Source of the DNA: Bacteroides faecichinchillae JCM 17102
GTDB taxonomy: Bacteria; Bacteroidota; Bacteroidia; Bacteroidales; Bacteroidaceae
Direction: 5' to 3'
Assembly (NCBI RefSeq): GCF_000614145.1
Contig: NZ_BAKK01000002.1
Location: 124,001-188,000 of the forward strand
DNA: 64,000 nucleotides
Part shown: piece by piece, positions 9,633 through 20,047 of the stretch
How positions within the stretch are numbered: position 1 is the first letter of the stretch
Layout: the number at the start of each line of letters is the position of its first letter
Translations under genes and position numbers: made by a program
The notes under the pieces: generated by a model
Databases searched by the model: none
Told to the model about the DNA's origin: nothing
What the model saw: only the letters and a program-made list of their open reading frames with translations

Positions 9633-9752
9633 ATTTTTGGCAGTCGTAAATAAACCATCAAGCTATCGGGTTCTGCATATCCGAGGTCGTATAGCATAGT
9701 AGTTTTATCACAACAGTAAAGGCTGCAAAACAATTAATCTGAATAACTCGTT

Positions 9753-10322
9753 ATGACAACTGAAAATAAAATAAAGTATTTTGAAAATCGAGAAGATTGG
9801 AGAAAGTGGCTAATGGACAACTTTGACAGTGCCAGTGAAATATGGTTTGTATTTCCCAATAAGACATCAGGCAAAAAAAGTATTTTATATAACGATGCCG
9901 TTGAAGAAGCCCTTTGTTTCGATTGGATTGACAGCACGATAAAACCACTTAACAAAGAACATAGAATTCAGCGCTTCACACCAAGAAATCCTAAAAGCAC
10001 TTACTCACAAGCCAATAAAGAAAGACTTAAATGGCTATTGGAAAATAAAATGATACACCCTAAATTTGAGAATAAAATACAAGATGTTTTATCTATACCT
10101 TTTATTTTTCCCAATGATATAATTGAGAAATTGAAAGAAGATAAAATAGTCTGGAGAAACTATCAACAATTTTCTGACTCCTATAAAAGAATCCGAATTG
10201 CATACATTGAAGCCGCAAGAATACGTCCTGAAGAATTTGAGAAACGGTTAAACCACTTTATCAGCAAAACGAAAGAAAATAAAGCAATTGCAGGATTTGG
10301 CGGAATTGAAAAATACTATTAA
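9753..10322 (+). CDS. YdeI/OmpD-associated (OmdA) family protein
   Basis: The protein has 189 residues and is intact. Family features are the N-terminal WRKWLMDNFDSASEIWFVF segment, the central motif YNDAVEEALCFDWIDSTIKP with the following RFTPRNPKSTYSQANK, and a C-terminal helical part ending IAGFGGIEKYY. This matches the YdeI/OmdA proteins, which in other bacteria are reported to influence resistance to bacteriocins or antimicrobial peptides; the biochemical activity is not established. It has no signal peptide, so it is cytoplasmic. It stands alone between an inverted repeat and a gene on the opposite strand and is richer in A and T than its neighbours, with many AAA/AAT/ATA codons, which suggests later acquisition. 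Confidence 0.85.
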   Translation: MTTENKIKYFENREDWRKWLMDNFDSASEIWFVFPNKTSGKKSILYNDAVEEALCFDWIDSTIKPLNKEHRIQRFTPRNPKSTYSQANKERLKWLLENKMIHPKFENKIQDVLSIPFIFPNDIIEKLKEDKIVWRNYQQFSDSYKRIRIAYIEAARIRPEEFEKRLNHFISKTKENKAIAGFGGIEKYY

Positions 10323-10480
10323 TCAAAAGAGAATACCAACACCTAACTTGCATCCTGCCTGTAAACAGATTGAAATTAACTATTGATTTTTATTGCTCGG
10401 ATGAAGAAAAAGATAAATCCGGAGCTTAGTATAAAGTCCCTATGATATGTTTAGCAAATTGCTGCTTTACGAACGATCTA

Positions 10481-11569
10481 TTAGAAATCAATCGTTACCT
10501 GATAAGTATCCTTATTTTCAAAGAAAGTTTGTTGTACTTCGTATTCAGGAAGCCACACATATTTCTTTTCACCCTTGTATTCTGCTTCAAGCAAGAAACT
10601 AAACCAGCGATTATAAGGTAATTCATCAGTATGCAAAGGTTCTGCAGGATTATCATACAAATCGGGAACACCTGTTATCAAATATTCTCCTTTTTTGTTC
10701 ACTTCATAAGTACGATAAGGAGTTGGAATCAGATCATTAAACTGCGCGCGAGCTCCATATAAGTTGAGTTTCACCCCTTTCTTCTTTTTACCATTCACTT
10801 TAACAGATACTAAAATATTCTTAGGAAACATCTGTTTGAAAAGTCCGGAAAAATCACGTCTAGGACGTTTTGACTTTGCAGTATAGTTAATGATATTAAC
10901 TGCATACGAACTCCATTTATAAGTATTATAATGATTATTCATCACACACGAGTCCGGCTCGTATTGAAGTTGATTTATCACATTCTTTTTTGCCTGAATT
11001 CTGTCAGCATATAGATCTGTTACTCCGCGATAGTGACCGAATTCATGCGCCACTCCCCTACAAAAATAATCGACATTAAACAAGTCTTCATGTTCGGTCT
11101 TACTACGGCTACGGCAAACCACCATAGTCAAATCGTCCGCAGCACCTCCACAATACCAGCCTTGTGATTTCTCTTCATCATCAAAGTCAAGTACAGAATC
11201 AATGATCAATAAGACATCATGGTTAGGGAAACCTGCACTCCGATTGTATACATTTTCCAACTGACGGGAAGAGCAATCATAAACCACCTGTAAATCGGGC
11301 ACATAACGGAAATAAAAATTAAAACGTCCGTCGCCCGCCTTATTCCAGAAATCATTCACCTGTTCGAAGAAAGTATTCAGTTTTGCCCGATATGCTTCTT
11401 TACCGCCCCAATGCTCTACCCCGGCTTTATCCACAGCTACAAATATTCGATATTCGATCGTATCCAGCGGTTGTGAAACAACATCCTTCTGTACATTACC
11501 CGTATTCGTCCAAGAAAAGAGAGGTAGAACGGCAGGAAACAAAAACCATCTTTTCCAACTAATTTTCAT
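10481..11569 (-). CDS. Secreted metzincin-like zinc metalloprotease
   Basis: The protein has 362 residues. The N-terminus (KRWFLFPAVLPLFSW) looks like a signal peptide or anchor. The central catalytic motif is HEFGHYRGVTD with His175, Glu176, His179, Gly182 and Asp185, an HExxHxxGxxD pattern as in snapalysin-type metzincins, where Asp replaces the third histidine ligand. A CVMNNHY segment follows, whose Met could form the metzincin Met-turn. The C-terminal third, from about residue 250 (NILVSVKVNGKKKKGVKLNLYG), looks like an immunoglobulin-like or carboxypeptidase-regulatory-like domain. Substrates are unknown; an exported protease acting on host or envelope protein is the simplest reading. 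It is a single-gene unit. An M64 (IgA protease-like) relation was considered but not supported by more than the zinc motif. Confidence 0.72.
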   Translation of the reverse strand: MKISWKRWFLFPAVLPLFSWTNTGNVQKDVVSQPLDTIEYRIFVAVDKAGVEHWGGKEAYRAKLNTFFEQVNDFWNKAGDGRFNFYFRYVPDLQVVYDCSSRQLENVYNRSAGFPNHDVLLIIDSVLDFDDEEKSQGWYCGGAADDLTMVVCRSRSKTEHEDLFNVDYFCRGVAHEFGHYRGVTDLYADRIQAKKNVINQLQYEPDSCVMNNHYNTYKWSSYAVNIINYTAKSKRPRRDFSGLFKQMFPKNILVSVKVNGKKKKGVKLNLYGARAQFNDLIPTPYRTYEVNKKGEYLITGVPDLYDNPAEPLHTDELPYNRWFSFLLEAEYKGEKKYVWLPEYEVQQTFFENKDTYQVTIDF

Positions 11570-11718
11570 ATCTGTATTTAATTTATGTATATCTCATTTC
11601 TTTTAGATTCCGACTGTTTCCGTCTATCATAAAAATGAATTTATTGAAAAACATACTTTTAACTCTAATTACACCATATAAACAACCGAACATCCTAACT
11701 CATACTTTTCCAAAAGTT

Positions 11719-11742
11719 ATAGTTCTACTATAATAGAACTAT
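11719..11742. repeat. Perfect palindromic site with 9-bp arms
   Basis: ATAGTTCTA (11719-11727) and TAGAACTAT (11734-11742) are exact inverted copies separated by 6 nt. It lies between the divergently transcribed protease gene and the PUL. It has no T-run, so an operator or an RNA hairpin is more likely than a terminator. The surrounding 11570-12076 is very AT-rich and shows no gene. Confidence 0.5.
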
Positions 11743-12076
11743 CATTTCACTATTGAGGAACGAAAACTAGAGTAGTAACGAAACAAATGTACATAGAAAA
11801 AACATATCTTAATCTATGCAATCTATTATTTTATTTAGTTCTTCTACCTATTTCAATAAAATAGATCCAAGAACAGTTTAGGATATTACCAACATAGTAC
11901 CTTGAAAAAACAAAAGAAAATCTCATCGGGAAAATAGATTAGTCAATTAATATCCATTATACTTTTATCTCATTTTTCTCTCGGATAAAGGATTATTCAA
12001 AGGAAAAACAGTTTTTATAGATAGCAAATCCTATCATTTTTCCGTCCTGTCTACAAAATTAAAGAGAAGGCTTATC

Positions 12077-12126
12077 ATTCGCTATAGATAGCGTTTCTAG
12101 CTATTTTTGCACCTAATATAGCGAAT
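12077..12126 (+). promoter_or_regulatory. Cluster of GCTAT/ATAGC motifs upstream of the PUL promoter (candidate HTCS binding site)
   Basis: ATTCGCTATA (12077-12086) and TATAGCGAAT (12117-12126) are perfect 10-bp inverted copies. Between them lie a further ATAGC (12088-12092) and GCTAT (12100-12104). The cluster ends 28 bases before the putative -7 element at 12155, where an AraC-type activator would be expected to bind. Assignment to the HTCS encoded at 28463-32382 is inference. Confidence 0.45.
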
Positions 12127-12154
12127 ATTACACGTCAGATTTATGGGTACCGGC

Positions 12155-12162
12155 TAACTTTG
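12155..12162 (+). promoter_or_regulatory. Putative -7 element of the PUL operon
   Basis: TAACTTTG matches TAnnTTTG. No good -33 TTTG is present at 19-21 nt, as expected of a promoter needing an activator. The leader to the first susC start would be about 110 nt. Confidence 0.5.
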
Positions 12163-12278
12163 CATAAAAAGAGAACAGAAATGTCAGACTTTTATACACC
12201 AAAGTATAATCTTTTGAACAAAACGAAGGTCATTCATTGACAGAACTAAATATATTATTAACCTACAAATTAAAAAGT

Positions 12279-15200
12279 ATGAGAAACGCGCTCAAATTAA
12301 GAATCTGCTTTCTTATTACGTTTCTTTCATTCATACCTTTAATAATGTATGCACTTCCACCGGAAGGGATTACTATTAAAGGTACAGTAGTGGATGAAGC
12401 ACTTAAAGAAGCCGTTCCCGGAGCAAACGTGACCGTGAAGGGCACTACTATCGGGACAATCACAGACTTTGACGGTAACTACTCAATCGTCGTTCCAAAC
12501 AAAGAATCCGTATTGGTCATCTCTTTTATGGGATATGTAACCCAAGAGATCGTAGTCGGAAGCAAACAAATCATTAACGTTAGTTTAAAAGAAGACGCAC
12601 AAAGCCTCGGTGAAGTAGAAGTTGTTGCGATTGCCTATGGTAACCAAGATAAGAAAATGCTTACCAGTGCAGTCTCTTCCATTGACAACAAAGAGTTGAT
12701 CAAATCTCCGGCTATTAGTATTACTAATGTATTAGCAGGAGCTTTGCCCGGTGTATCTTCAGTACAGACTACCGGACAACCCGGTAAAGACGCTGCTACT
12801 ATTTATGTACGTGGAGCCGGTACATTAAATGACTCACAGGCCAAGCCATTGATTCTGGTAGACGGAATCGAACGTGATTTTTCACAGATCGACCCGAACG
12901 AGATTGAGACCATCTCTATATTAAAGGATGCTTCTTCAACAGCCGTATTCGGTGTACGAGGTGCTAATGGTGTAGTATTAGTTACCACCAAAAGAGGTAA
13001 AGCCGGTAAAACGCAAATTTCTGTCAGCACCAAACTAGGTTTACAGCAGCCTATTTCGCTTGTTGAACAAACCGGTAGTTACGAATTCGCCCGTTTCTGG
13101 AATATAAAACAGAAAATGGATCATGTCACTAATCCCAAACTCTATTTCACACCGGAACAGGTAGAAGCCTATCGTACCGGTTCGGATCCTATCATGTATC
13201 CAAGCATGGACTGGAAAAAGTATATCTTTAATAATCTCTACCTTCAAAGCCAGAATAACCTTAATATATCCGGTGGTAGCGAAAATGTAAAGTATTACAT
13301 TTCATTAGGATATACATACCAGAACGGTCTTTTAAAGGAACTTCCCGGACAAATGTATGATAACAATTACCGTTTTAACCGATATAATTATCGTGCTAAT
13401 ATCGACGCCAACCTGACCAAAACTACACTAATGAAACTTGGTATTAGTGGTATTTTAGGTAAGATACAAGAGCCACGTAGTGTTGTATCCGGTACCGGAG
13501 AAGATCAAAATCCTTGGGTGATTGCACAAATCTGGTCACATCCGTTCGCAGGACCTGGATTTATCAACGGAGTCCGTACGTTAGTTCCCAAAGACATGGT
13601 TCCTCTGGGAGAAGTAATGCGTGATGGTATGTTCGTATTTTACGGACAAGGTTATAATCAGAATTATGATACAAATTTAAATCTGGACTTAGATATCACA
13701 CAGAAACTGGATTTTGTAACTCCGGGCTTGAGCGTAGCTATAAAAGGGGCTTACGACAATAAATTCACGTTAAACAAAGTTCGTACCGGAGGTGCCATAG
13801 AATCACAGACTGTATACTACAAGTCTTATTTTGATACGAATGGCTCCATGGCACAGACTGACCCGGATTATGATAAGACATATATCTATGTACCCAATGG
13901 AAGCGATACCCCGCTAAACTATTCAGAAAGTAGTGGACGTGGACAGAATTGGTATCTGGAAGGACGTATCAACTATGACCGCACATTTGGCGATCACAGA
14001 GTATCCGGTCTGTTCCTTTATAACCAATCACGAAATTATTATCCTGACAGCTATACCTATATCCCCCGTAGTTATGTAGGACTAGTTGGGCGTGCTACTT
14101 ATGCTTATCGAAGTAAATACTTGCTTGACGTAAATGTTGGCTACAATGGTTCGGAAAACTTTGCTCCGGGTAGTACCCGTTTCGGTGTTTTCCCGTCATT
14201 CTCCGCAGGCTGGATAGCAACTGCCGAGAAATTTATGGAAAATCAAAAGGTAATTGATTACTTAAAACTCAGAGCTTCTTGGGGACGTGTCGGTAATGAT
14301 AAAGGGGTGGATTCCCGCTTTATGTATATGCCTGCCGTATGGGGAGGATCAGGTGGCTACAGTTTCGGTGTAGATAATGCCTATTCACAATCAGCTTCCG
14401 GCATTTCCTCTATCGGTAACCCGGCAGTAACGTGGGAAACAGCCGAAAAGCAGAATTACGGTATCGACATCAAACTCTTAGATAGCCGTTTATCCGCTAC
14501 ATTCGATTACTTTATAGAGCACCGTACAGGTATTCTGATTTCTCCATTGTCCACACCGGGTATTATTGCAACTTCTTTACCCAATCTGAATATTGGTCAG
14601 GTAAACAATCATGGTTATGAAATCTCCATTGGTTGGAATGACAGAATCGGAAAAGATTTCAGTTATTTCGCTAATGCAAACATGTCATTTGCACGTAACA
14701 AAATCATTAACATGGACGAAGTTCCTAAGCAATTCAGTTACATGAACCAAACGGGCGGTTCAACCGGACGACAGACTGACGTGTATAAATATTTGAGACT
14801 CTACCAATATAGCGACTTCACCGAAGGTGCAAACGGAGAATTGACATTGAACCCCAATCTCCCCCAACCTTACCAGAAAGTGTATCCGGGTGATGCAATG
14901 TATGCCGACCTTAATGGAGACGGAATTGTAGATGGTAATGATAAATGTGTATCAGGCTATGCTACCCGTCCGGAATATACATTTGGTATGAATATGGGAT
15001 TCGACTGGAAAGGCTTCAGTTTATCCATGCAATGGGTTGGCTCCACAAATGTTAGCCGTATGTATGATATCGAGTACCGGATTCCGTACACCAATGCCGG
15101 AAAACGTGGTTTGCTGACTTATTTCTATGATGGTTGCTGGACTCCAGAAAATCAGTTGGGAGCTGTTTATCCGCGACCGTCAGAAGAATCGGAAAGCTGG

Positions 15201-15455
15201 AACTCTGAACCTTCAACTTTATGGTTAGTAGATGCTTCTTACCTCCGTTTAAAGAGTTTGAACTTCGGATATACCATAACCGGAAAGAAATTCTTGAAAA
15301 AATTAGGAATTAGTTCACTTGGTCTGAATTTCAGTGGTTACAATTTACTAACCTTCTCACCCCTTAAGTATCTTGATCCGGAAAGTAATCCTGACCGATT
15401 CGGAGATTATCCACTCATCAAGACTTATAGTTTCGGTTTAAATCTTAACTTCTAA
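12279..15455 (+). CDS. SusC-like TonB-dependent outer-membrane transporter (first pair)
   Basis: The start at 12279 gives a signal peptide (ALKLRICFLITFLSFIPLIM) and a 1058-residue protein. Domains in order: a CarboxypepD_reg-like domain (IKGTVVDEALKEAVPGANV, about residues 35-110), a TonB-box-like segment near VEVVAIAYG, a plug with PLILVDGIERDFSQIDPNEI and ASSTAVFGVRGANGVVLVTT, then the large barrel ending YPLIKTYSFGLNLNF. SusC-type transporters import oligosaccharides captured by their SusD partner, using the proton-motive force via TonB-ExbBD. The partner susD begins 12 bases downstream. It is the first gene of the PUL operon and probably controlled by the HTCS. The substrate cannot be read from the transporter itself. 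Confidence 0.97.
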   Translation: MRNALKLRICFLITFLSFIPLIMYALPPEGITIKGTVVDEALKEAVPGANVTVKGTTIGTITDFDGNYSIVVPNKESVLVISFMGYVTQEIVVGSKQIINVSLKEDAQSLGEVEVVAIAYGNQDKKMLTSAVSSIDNKELIKSPAISITNVLAGALPGVSSVQTTGQPGKDAATIYVRGAGTLNDSQAKPLILVDGIERDFSQIDPNEIETISILKDASSTAVFGVRGANGVVLVTTKRGKAGKTQISVSTKLGLQQPISLVEQTGSYEFARFWNIKQKMDHVTNPKLYFTPEQVEAYRTGSDPIMYPSMDWKKYIFNNLYLQSQNNLNISGGSENVKYYISLGYTYQNGLLKELPGQMYDNNYRFNRYNYRANIDANLTKTTLMKLGISGILGKIQEPRSVVSGTGEDQNPWVIAQIWSHPFAGPGFINGVRTLVPKDMVPLGEVMRDGMFVFYGQGYNQNYDTNLNLDLDITQKLDFVTPGLSVAIKGAYDNKFTLNKVRTGGAIESQTVYYKSYFDTNGSMAQTDPDYDKTYIYVPNGSDTPLNYSESSGRGQNWYLEGRINYDRTFGDHRVSGLFLYNQSRNYYPDSYTYIPRSYVGLVGRATYAYRSKYLLDVNVGYNGSENFAPGSTRFGVFPSFSAGWIATAEKFMENQKVIDYLKLRASWGRVGNDKGVDSRFMYMPAVWGGSGGYSFGVDNAYSQSASGISSIGNPAVTWETAEKQNYGIDIKLLDSRLSATFDYFIEHRTGILISPLSTPGIIATSLPNLNIGQVNNHGYEISIGWNDRIGKDFSYFANANMSFARNKIINMDEVPKQFSYMNQTGGSTGRQTDVYKYLRLYQYSDFTEGANGELTLNPNLPQPYQKVYPGDAMYADLNGDGIVDGNDKCVSGYATRPEYTFGMNMGFDWKGFSLSMQWVGSTNVSRMYDIEYRIPYTNAGKRGLLTYFYDGCWTPENQLGAVYPRPSEESESWNSEPSTLWLVDASYLRLKSLNFGYTITGKKFLKKLGISSLGLNFSGYNLLTFSPLKYLDPESNPDRFGDYPLIKTYSFGLNLNF

Positions 15456-15467
15456 AAAAGACAACTT

Positions 15468-17231
15468 ATGAATAGCATAATAAAAGGACTTGGAATTGCG
15501 TTTAGTTATATACTGATAGCATCCTCTTGTTCTGAAATCAGTTTTGGGGATAATTTCCTAGGCAACCAACCTGAAAGCTCCGGAGCTACCACCGAAGAAA
15601 TGTTTTCTACAAAAATAAACGCTGAAAAAGTACTGACGAAAGCTTATACCGGTGTACCCTATGGATTGCCTACCGGTGGGGACTTCAAACTAGGAGGTAA
15701 TATCCTCGAATCAATCACCGATTTGTGTCAGAGTTTTCGTGATAACATCAGCGATGGACCCATGAAACTATATTATAACGGAGCACTGAGTGCAAATAAT
15801 GTTCCTAAAAGTGCTGCCTATCTATATGCAGGAAAATCCGACTGGACTACCATCCGTTACGCATGGCTGTTTATTGAAAATGTAGCCAAAGTACCTGACA
15901 TGACCGACGATGAAAAGAACGAACGTATCGCTGAGGCCAAAACATTGATCGCTCTTTCTTATTTCGAAATGATGAGATACATAGGCGGTGTACCTTGGTT
16001 GGACCATGCAATAGATGTAAATGAGAAAATGGAGTTTCCACGAATCACCTTCGAACAAACGGTAAAAAATATCGTAGGCTTACTTGATGAAGCTATTAAT
16101 TCAAACCTAAAATGGAAACAAGATGACCAGAATGACGGTCGAATGACGAAAGCAGGAGCCATGGCATTAAAGTTCAAGGTATTGCAATGGGCAGCAAGTC
16201 CGACATTCAATTCCAACACAAAATGGAATTCGAAAGCAGATGAGTACACTTGTTACGGTAATTACAGCGACCAACGCTGGAAAGATGCAGCAGCGGCAGG
16301 GGAGGCTTTCTTCAATGAAATCAAAAAGCAGCATGGATACGAACTGATCCAGCCTACTGAAGATACTCATCGGGCAAGACGTTTGGCATATCGTAAGGCA
16401 TATTACAACCGGGGCGGAACAGAAATTCTGATTTCTACACGTAAAGGTTATGATGTAGGTACCCATTCTGATTATATTAACCAACGTTACTACACCGGTC
16501 CAACATTAAATTACGTGGATATGTTCCCGTGGGAAGACGGTTCTGATTTTCCGGAAGACTTCGACTGGGCAAATCCGTCTAAACAGCCATTCTTTACTTA
16601 TACAAATGAGGAGATGGTACCAACCCGTGACCCGCGTTTGTATGAAAACGTAGCCTGCCCAGGAGATAAATACTGTACCGGTACTACTGCTCCTGTTTAT
16701 ATCAACCATGAAGATTACAAAGACGGTAGCGGATTCCTGATCATGAAATATATCCTGCAGGAAAACAATGATCGCAACAGTCCGGTACAGTGGGCACATA
16801 CCCGCCTGTCGGAAATCATGTTGGGATATGCGGAGGTGCTGAATGAAGTGAACGGTCGTCCGAACGATGAAGCTTACAAAATGGTCAATGATGTACGGGC
16901 CAGAGTTGGACTTTCTGCACTCCCCAAAACAATGAATCATGACCAGTTCCTGGAAGCTGTCTTAAAAGAAAGAGCACTGGAGCTAGGATTCGAAGAAGTA
17001 CGTTGGTTCGACCTTGTACGCAGAGATCGTCAAAATGATTTCAAGAAAACATTGTATGGACTGAGAAGTAGAGGGAACGACCTGCATAATCCTACTGCAT
17101 TCACTTTTGAAAAGGTAGTATTGGGAGATCGTTATTGGAAGACCAATTGGGATACCAAATGGTACCTGGCTCCAATTCCTCAGAATGAAATCAACAAGAA
17201 ATATGGAATGACCCAAAATCCGGGTTGGTAA
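15468..17231 (+). CDS. SusD/RagB-like surface glycan-binding lipoprotein (first pair)
   Basis: The protein has 587 residues and a lipoprotein signal with the lipidated cysteine at Cys21 (ILIASSCSEISFG). It shows the SusD helical TPR-like framework: an N-terminal segment with TEEMFSTKINAEKVLTKAY, a middle part with AEAKTLIALSYFEMMRYIGG, and the conserved C-terminal half with RLSEIMLGYAEVLNEVNG, FLEAVLKERALELGFEEVRW, FDLVRRDR and a closing LAPIPQNEINKKYGMTQNPGW. SusD proteins sit as a lid on the SusC barrel and bind the glycan at the cell surface. It starts 12 bases after its susC. The sequence is intact. Confidence 0.97.
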   Translation: MNSIIKGLGIAFSYILIASSCSEISFGDNFLGNQPESSGATTEEMFSTKINAEKVLTKAYTGVPYGLPTGGDFKLGGNILESITDLCQSFRDNISDGPMKLYYNGALSANNVPKSAAYLYAGKSDWTTIRYAWLFIENVAKVPDMTDDEKNERIAEAKTLIALSYFEMMRYIGGVPWLDHAIDVNEKMEFPRITFEQTVKNIVGLLDEAINSNLKWKQDDQNDGRMTKAGAMALKFKVLQWAASPTFNSNTKWNSKADEYTCYGNYSDQRWKDAAAAGEAFFNEIKKQHGYELIQPTEDTHRARRLAYRKAYYNRGGTEILISTRKGYDVGTHSDYINQRYYTGPTLNYVDMFPWEDGSDFPEDFDWANPSKQPFFTYTNEEMVPTRDPRLYENVACPGDKYCTGTTAPVYINHEDYKDGSGFLIMKYILQENNDRNSPVQWAHTRLSEIMLGYAEVLNEVNGRPNDEAYKMVNDVRARVGLSALPKTMNHDQFLEAVLKERALELGFEEVRWFDLVRRDRQNDFKKTLYGLRSRGNDLHNPTAFTFEKVVLGDRYWKTNWDTKWYLAPIPQNEINKKYGMTQNPGW

Positions 17232-17257
17232 ATATCTTAACTAATATCAATCGAACA

Positions 17258-20034
17258 ATGAATAAATTAAATTATATATTAATTACCCTGCTTTTGGGAG
17301 GTTCGGTTTCTCTGAATGCACAGAAATCAAAGGCTGTTTCGGAAACACAGCTTACTGATACACTGAGCGTCGGATATCAAATGAACGTATCTTCCCAGAA
17401 TAGCAGTTATTCTATCAACGGAGTCAATGCTTCAGCGTTTGAAAAGTCTCCGTATGTAGATATAAGCAAAGCATTGTATGGTAAAGTGGCAGGTCTGAAT
17501 GTGTATCAAGGTATAGGTGCATCTCCTGACAACGTATCTACTCTCTCTCTGCACGGCAATGCTCCTCTGATACTGATTGACGGTTTTCCTCGTGATATTA
17601 CTGATATCACTTCTATGGAAATTGAATCGTGCTATGTTCTGAAAGATGCCGCCGCAGCAGCACTTTATGGAACACGCGGTGCAAACGGTGTCGTCCTTAT
17701 CACTACTAAACGTGGTGCTAAAAGTGGACTGAAAGTGAATGTAGACTATAATTTCGGTATTAATACTCAATTCCGTTCACCGGAATTTGCAGACGCATAC
17801 ACATATGCTAACAGTCTCAATACGGCATTGAAGAATGATGGGCTGGATGCACGTTACAATTCACAAGAATTGGATGCCTTCCGCACAGGATCTACCCGTA
17901 TGATTTTCCAAACGTAGACTGGTGGGATCAGACGATGAACAAAGCCGGTTTCACACACAATCTAAAGATGTCTTTCAATGGAGGTGGTGAGAAATTCCGT
18001 TACTTCACTGTGGTTGATTATTACCGTGACCGTTCCATGTTGAAGAAGAACACGGAAGATACACGCTATGACACGACTCCGACAGACACACGTCTTACTC
18101 TACGTACTAATATTGACGCAGATATTACTGAAAGCACTCATATGAAAGTAGGCTTAGTAGGAAAGTTACAGGAATATAGAGGCACCCGTTACGGACGTAC
18201 TAATATCTTCCGTAATATCTATAACACACCATCGGCCGCATTCCCTATTCGCTACGAAAACGGCATTTATGGAGGTAGCTCTGTCTATGGAGCCAATAAT
18301 CCGGTAGCCTTATTGAAAAACTATGGTCATATCAGAAATATGTACGGCACATTGCTGGCTGATTTAAGCTTACGTCAGGATTTAGATGTACTGACCAAAG
18401 GACTTGGTGCTGAAGTAGCAGTATCTTTTGATAATATAGGAGGAATGTACGAAACTTCCAGCAAGAGCTATCGCTACATGAATAACTCGGCAAGTATCAC
18501 TAGTGATGGTACGCTGGTGACCACTCCTACTATGTGGGGAACAGACTCTGAAACACTGGGACACAGCCAGCCTTTCGAAAGTTTGATCATGCGTAGCGAT
18601 TTTCAGGCAAAGGTAGATTATAACCGTAATTTTGGAAAGCACCAAGTGAGTGGAGCATTGATCTACGATATGCAATCTATCGTGGAGGATGGCAGAAACA
18701 GATCCCGGAAAAACCAATCCATATTGCTGAACGCAACTTATACCTATGATAACCGTTACAGCATTAATGCCGTAATCAATCATTCCGGTTCCGCTTATTT
18801 ACCGGATGGAGATAAATTTACAACTTATCCGGCAGTATCTGCTGCATGGATCGCATCAAACGAGGCATTCATGGAAAATATAACTCCAATCAATCTCTTC
18901 AAGATTCGCGCATCATATGGTTTGTCCGGATGGGACGGCAACCTAAGCCATGAATTGTGGCGCCAATCTTACATTGGTAATACTGGTTATAACTTTGGAG
19001 TAAACGCCGGTTATATAGGCGGCGGCAGCGAAGGTGACCTGCCAGTCATAGGATTAGTAGCAGAGAAATCGACAAAAGCTACTTTCGGTTTTGACGTTGA
19101 AGCCTTTGATAATCGCTTGAGTGCAACTGTAGAAGGGTTCTACGAAAAGCGCTCGGATATGCTTGTTTCAGGAGCCAATTCTACTTCCGGCATCATCGGT
19201 ATCACAGTGGGACAGGTGAATGAAGGAGTCTATAAATACAAAGGGCTGGATGCTTCCCTAAGTTGGAATGACAAAATCGGTGACCTTCATTATGGTATAG
19301 GAGCCAGTATGTCTTATCTGAATTCAAAAGTAGTCAATGTAAATCAGGAATATCAGGAATACAATTACTTGTATACGAAAGGTAATCGTGTCGGACAGAT
19401 GTATGGTCTGGAAGCTATCGGTTTCTTCAATAGCCAACAAGAAATCAACAATAGTCCTCAGCAAACCTTCTCCACCGTAGCTCCGGGTGACGTGAAATAT
19501 AAAGACCAGAATGGAGACAATGTTATTGATGAAAAAGACGTTGTGAAAATGTTCGGTTCATCCGTTCCACGTTTCTACTTCGGATTTAACCTGAACCTCG
19601 CTTACAAGAAATTTGAGCTTTCTGCTGACTTCCAAGGTATGACTGGTGTTACAGTTTCTTTGCTCAACAGCCCGTTGTATCAGCCACTTGTGAACAATGG
19701 AAATATCTCAAATACATTCTTGAACGAGGAAGTATATTGGACTCCGGAGAACAAAGCGAACGCAACCATGCCAAGACTGACTACTCAGGAAAACCTGAAT
19801 AACTATCGTTCCAGCTCATTGTGGTACCGCGATGGTTCATTCTTGAAATTGCGTAACCTGCTAGTATCTTATACTTTCTCAAAATCACAGACTCGCTTTG
19901 CTGATCTGAAAGTATTTGTACAGGGAACTAATCTGTTCTCATTAGACAACCTTCATTTTGCTGATCCGGAACAACTCAGCGTTGCTTATCCATCGACAAG
20001 AAGTTATTGGGCAGGTGTCAAACTTAATTTTTAA
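17258..20034 (+). CDS. SusC-like transporter (second pair), short form with one frameshift
   Basis: The start at 17258 opens a signal peptide (MNKLNYILITLLLGGSVSLN, then AQ). The frame stops at 17917 and resumes in the next frame from about 17911 with the plug-barrel linker; restoring one C near 17909 (TTCCAAACG to TTCCCAAACG) gives NVDWWDQTMNKAGFTHNLKM and a protein of about 925 residues. The plug motifs PLILIDGFPRDITD and AAAAALYGTRGANGVVLITT are present and the barrel ends in the usual aromatic strand (YWAGVKLNF). Unlike the first SusC, it lacks the N-terminal CarboxypepD_reg-like domain, so the plug begins soon after the signal peptide. It is followed after 13 bases by its own susD. Two transporters in one operon suggest import of two product types from one glycan. 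Confidence 0.93.
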
Positions 20035-20047
20035 TTCAAAGTAACAA

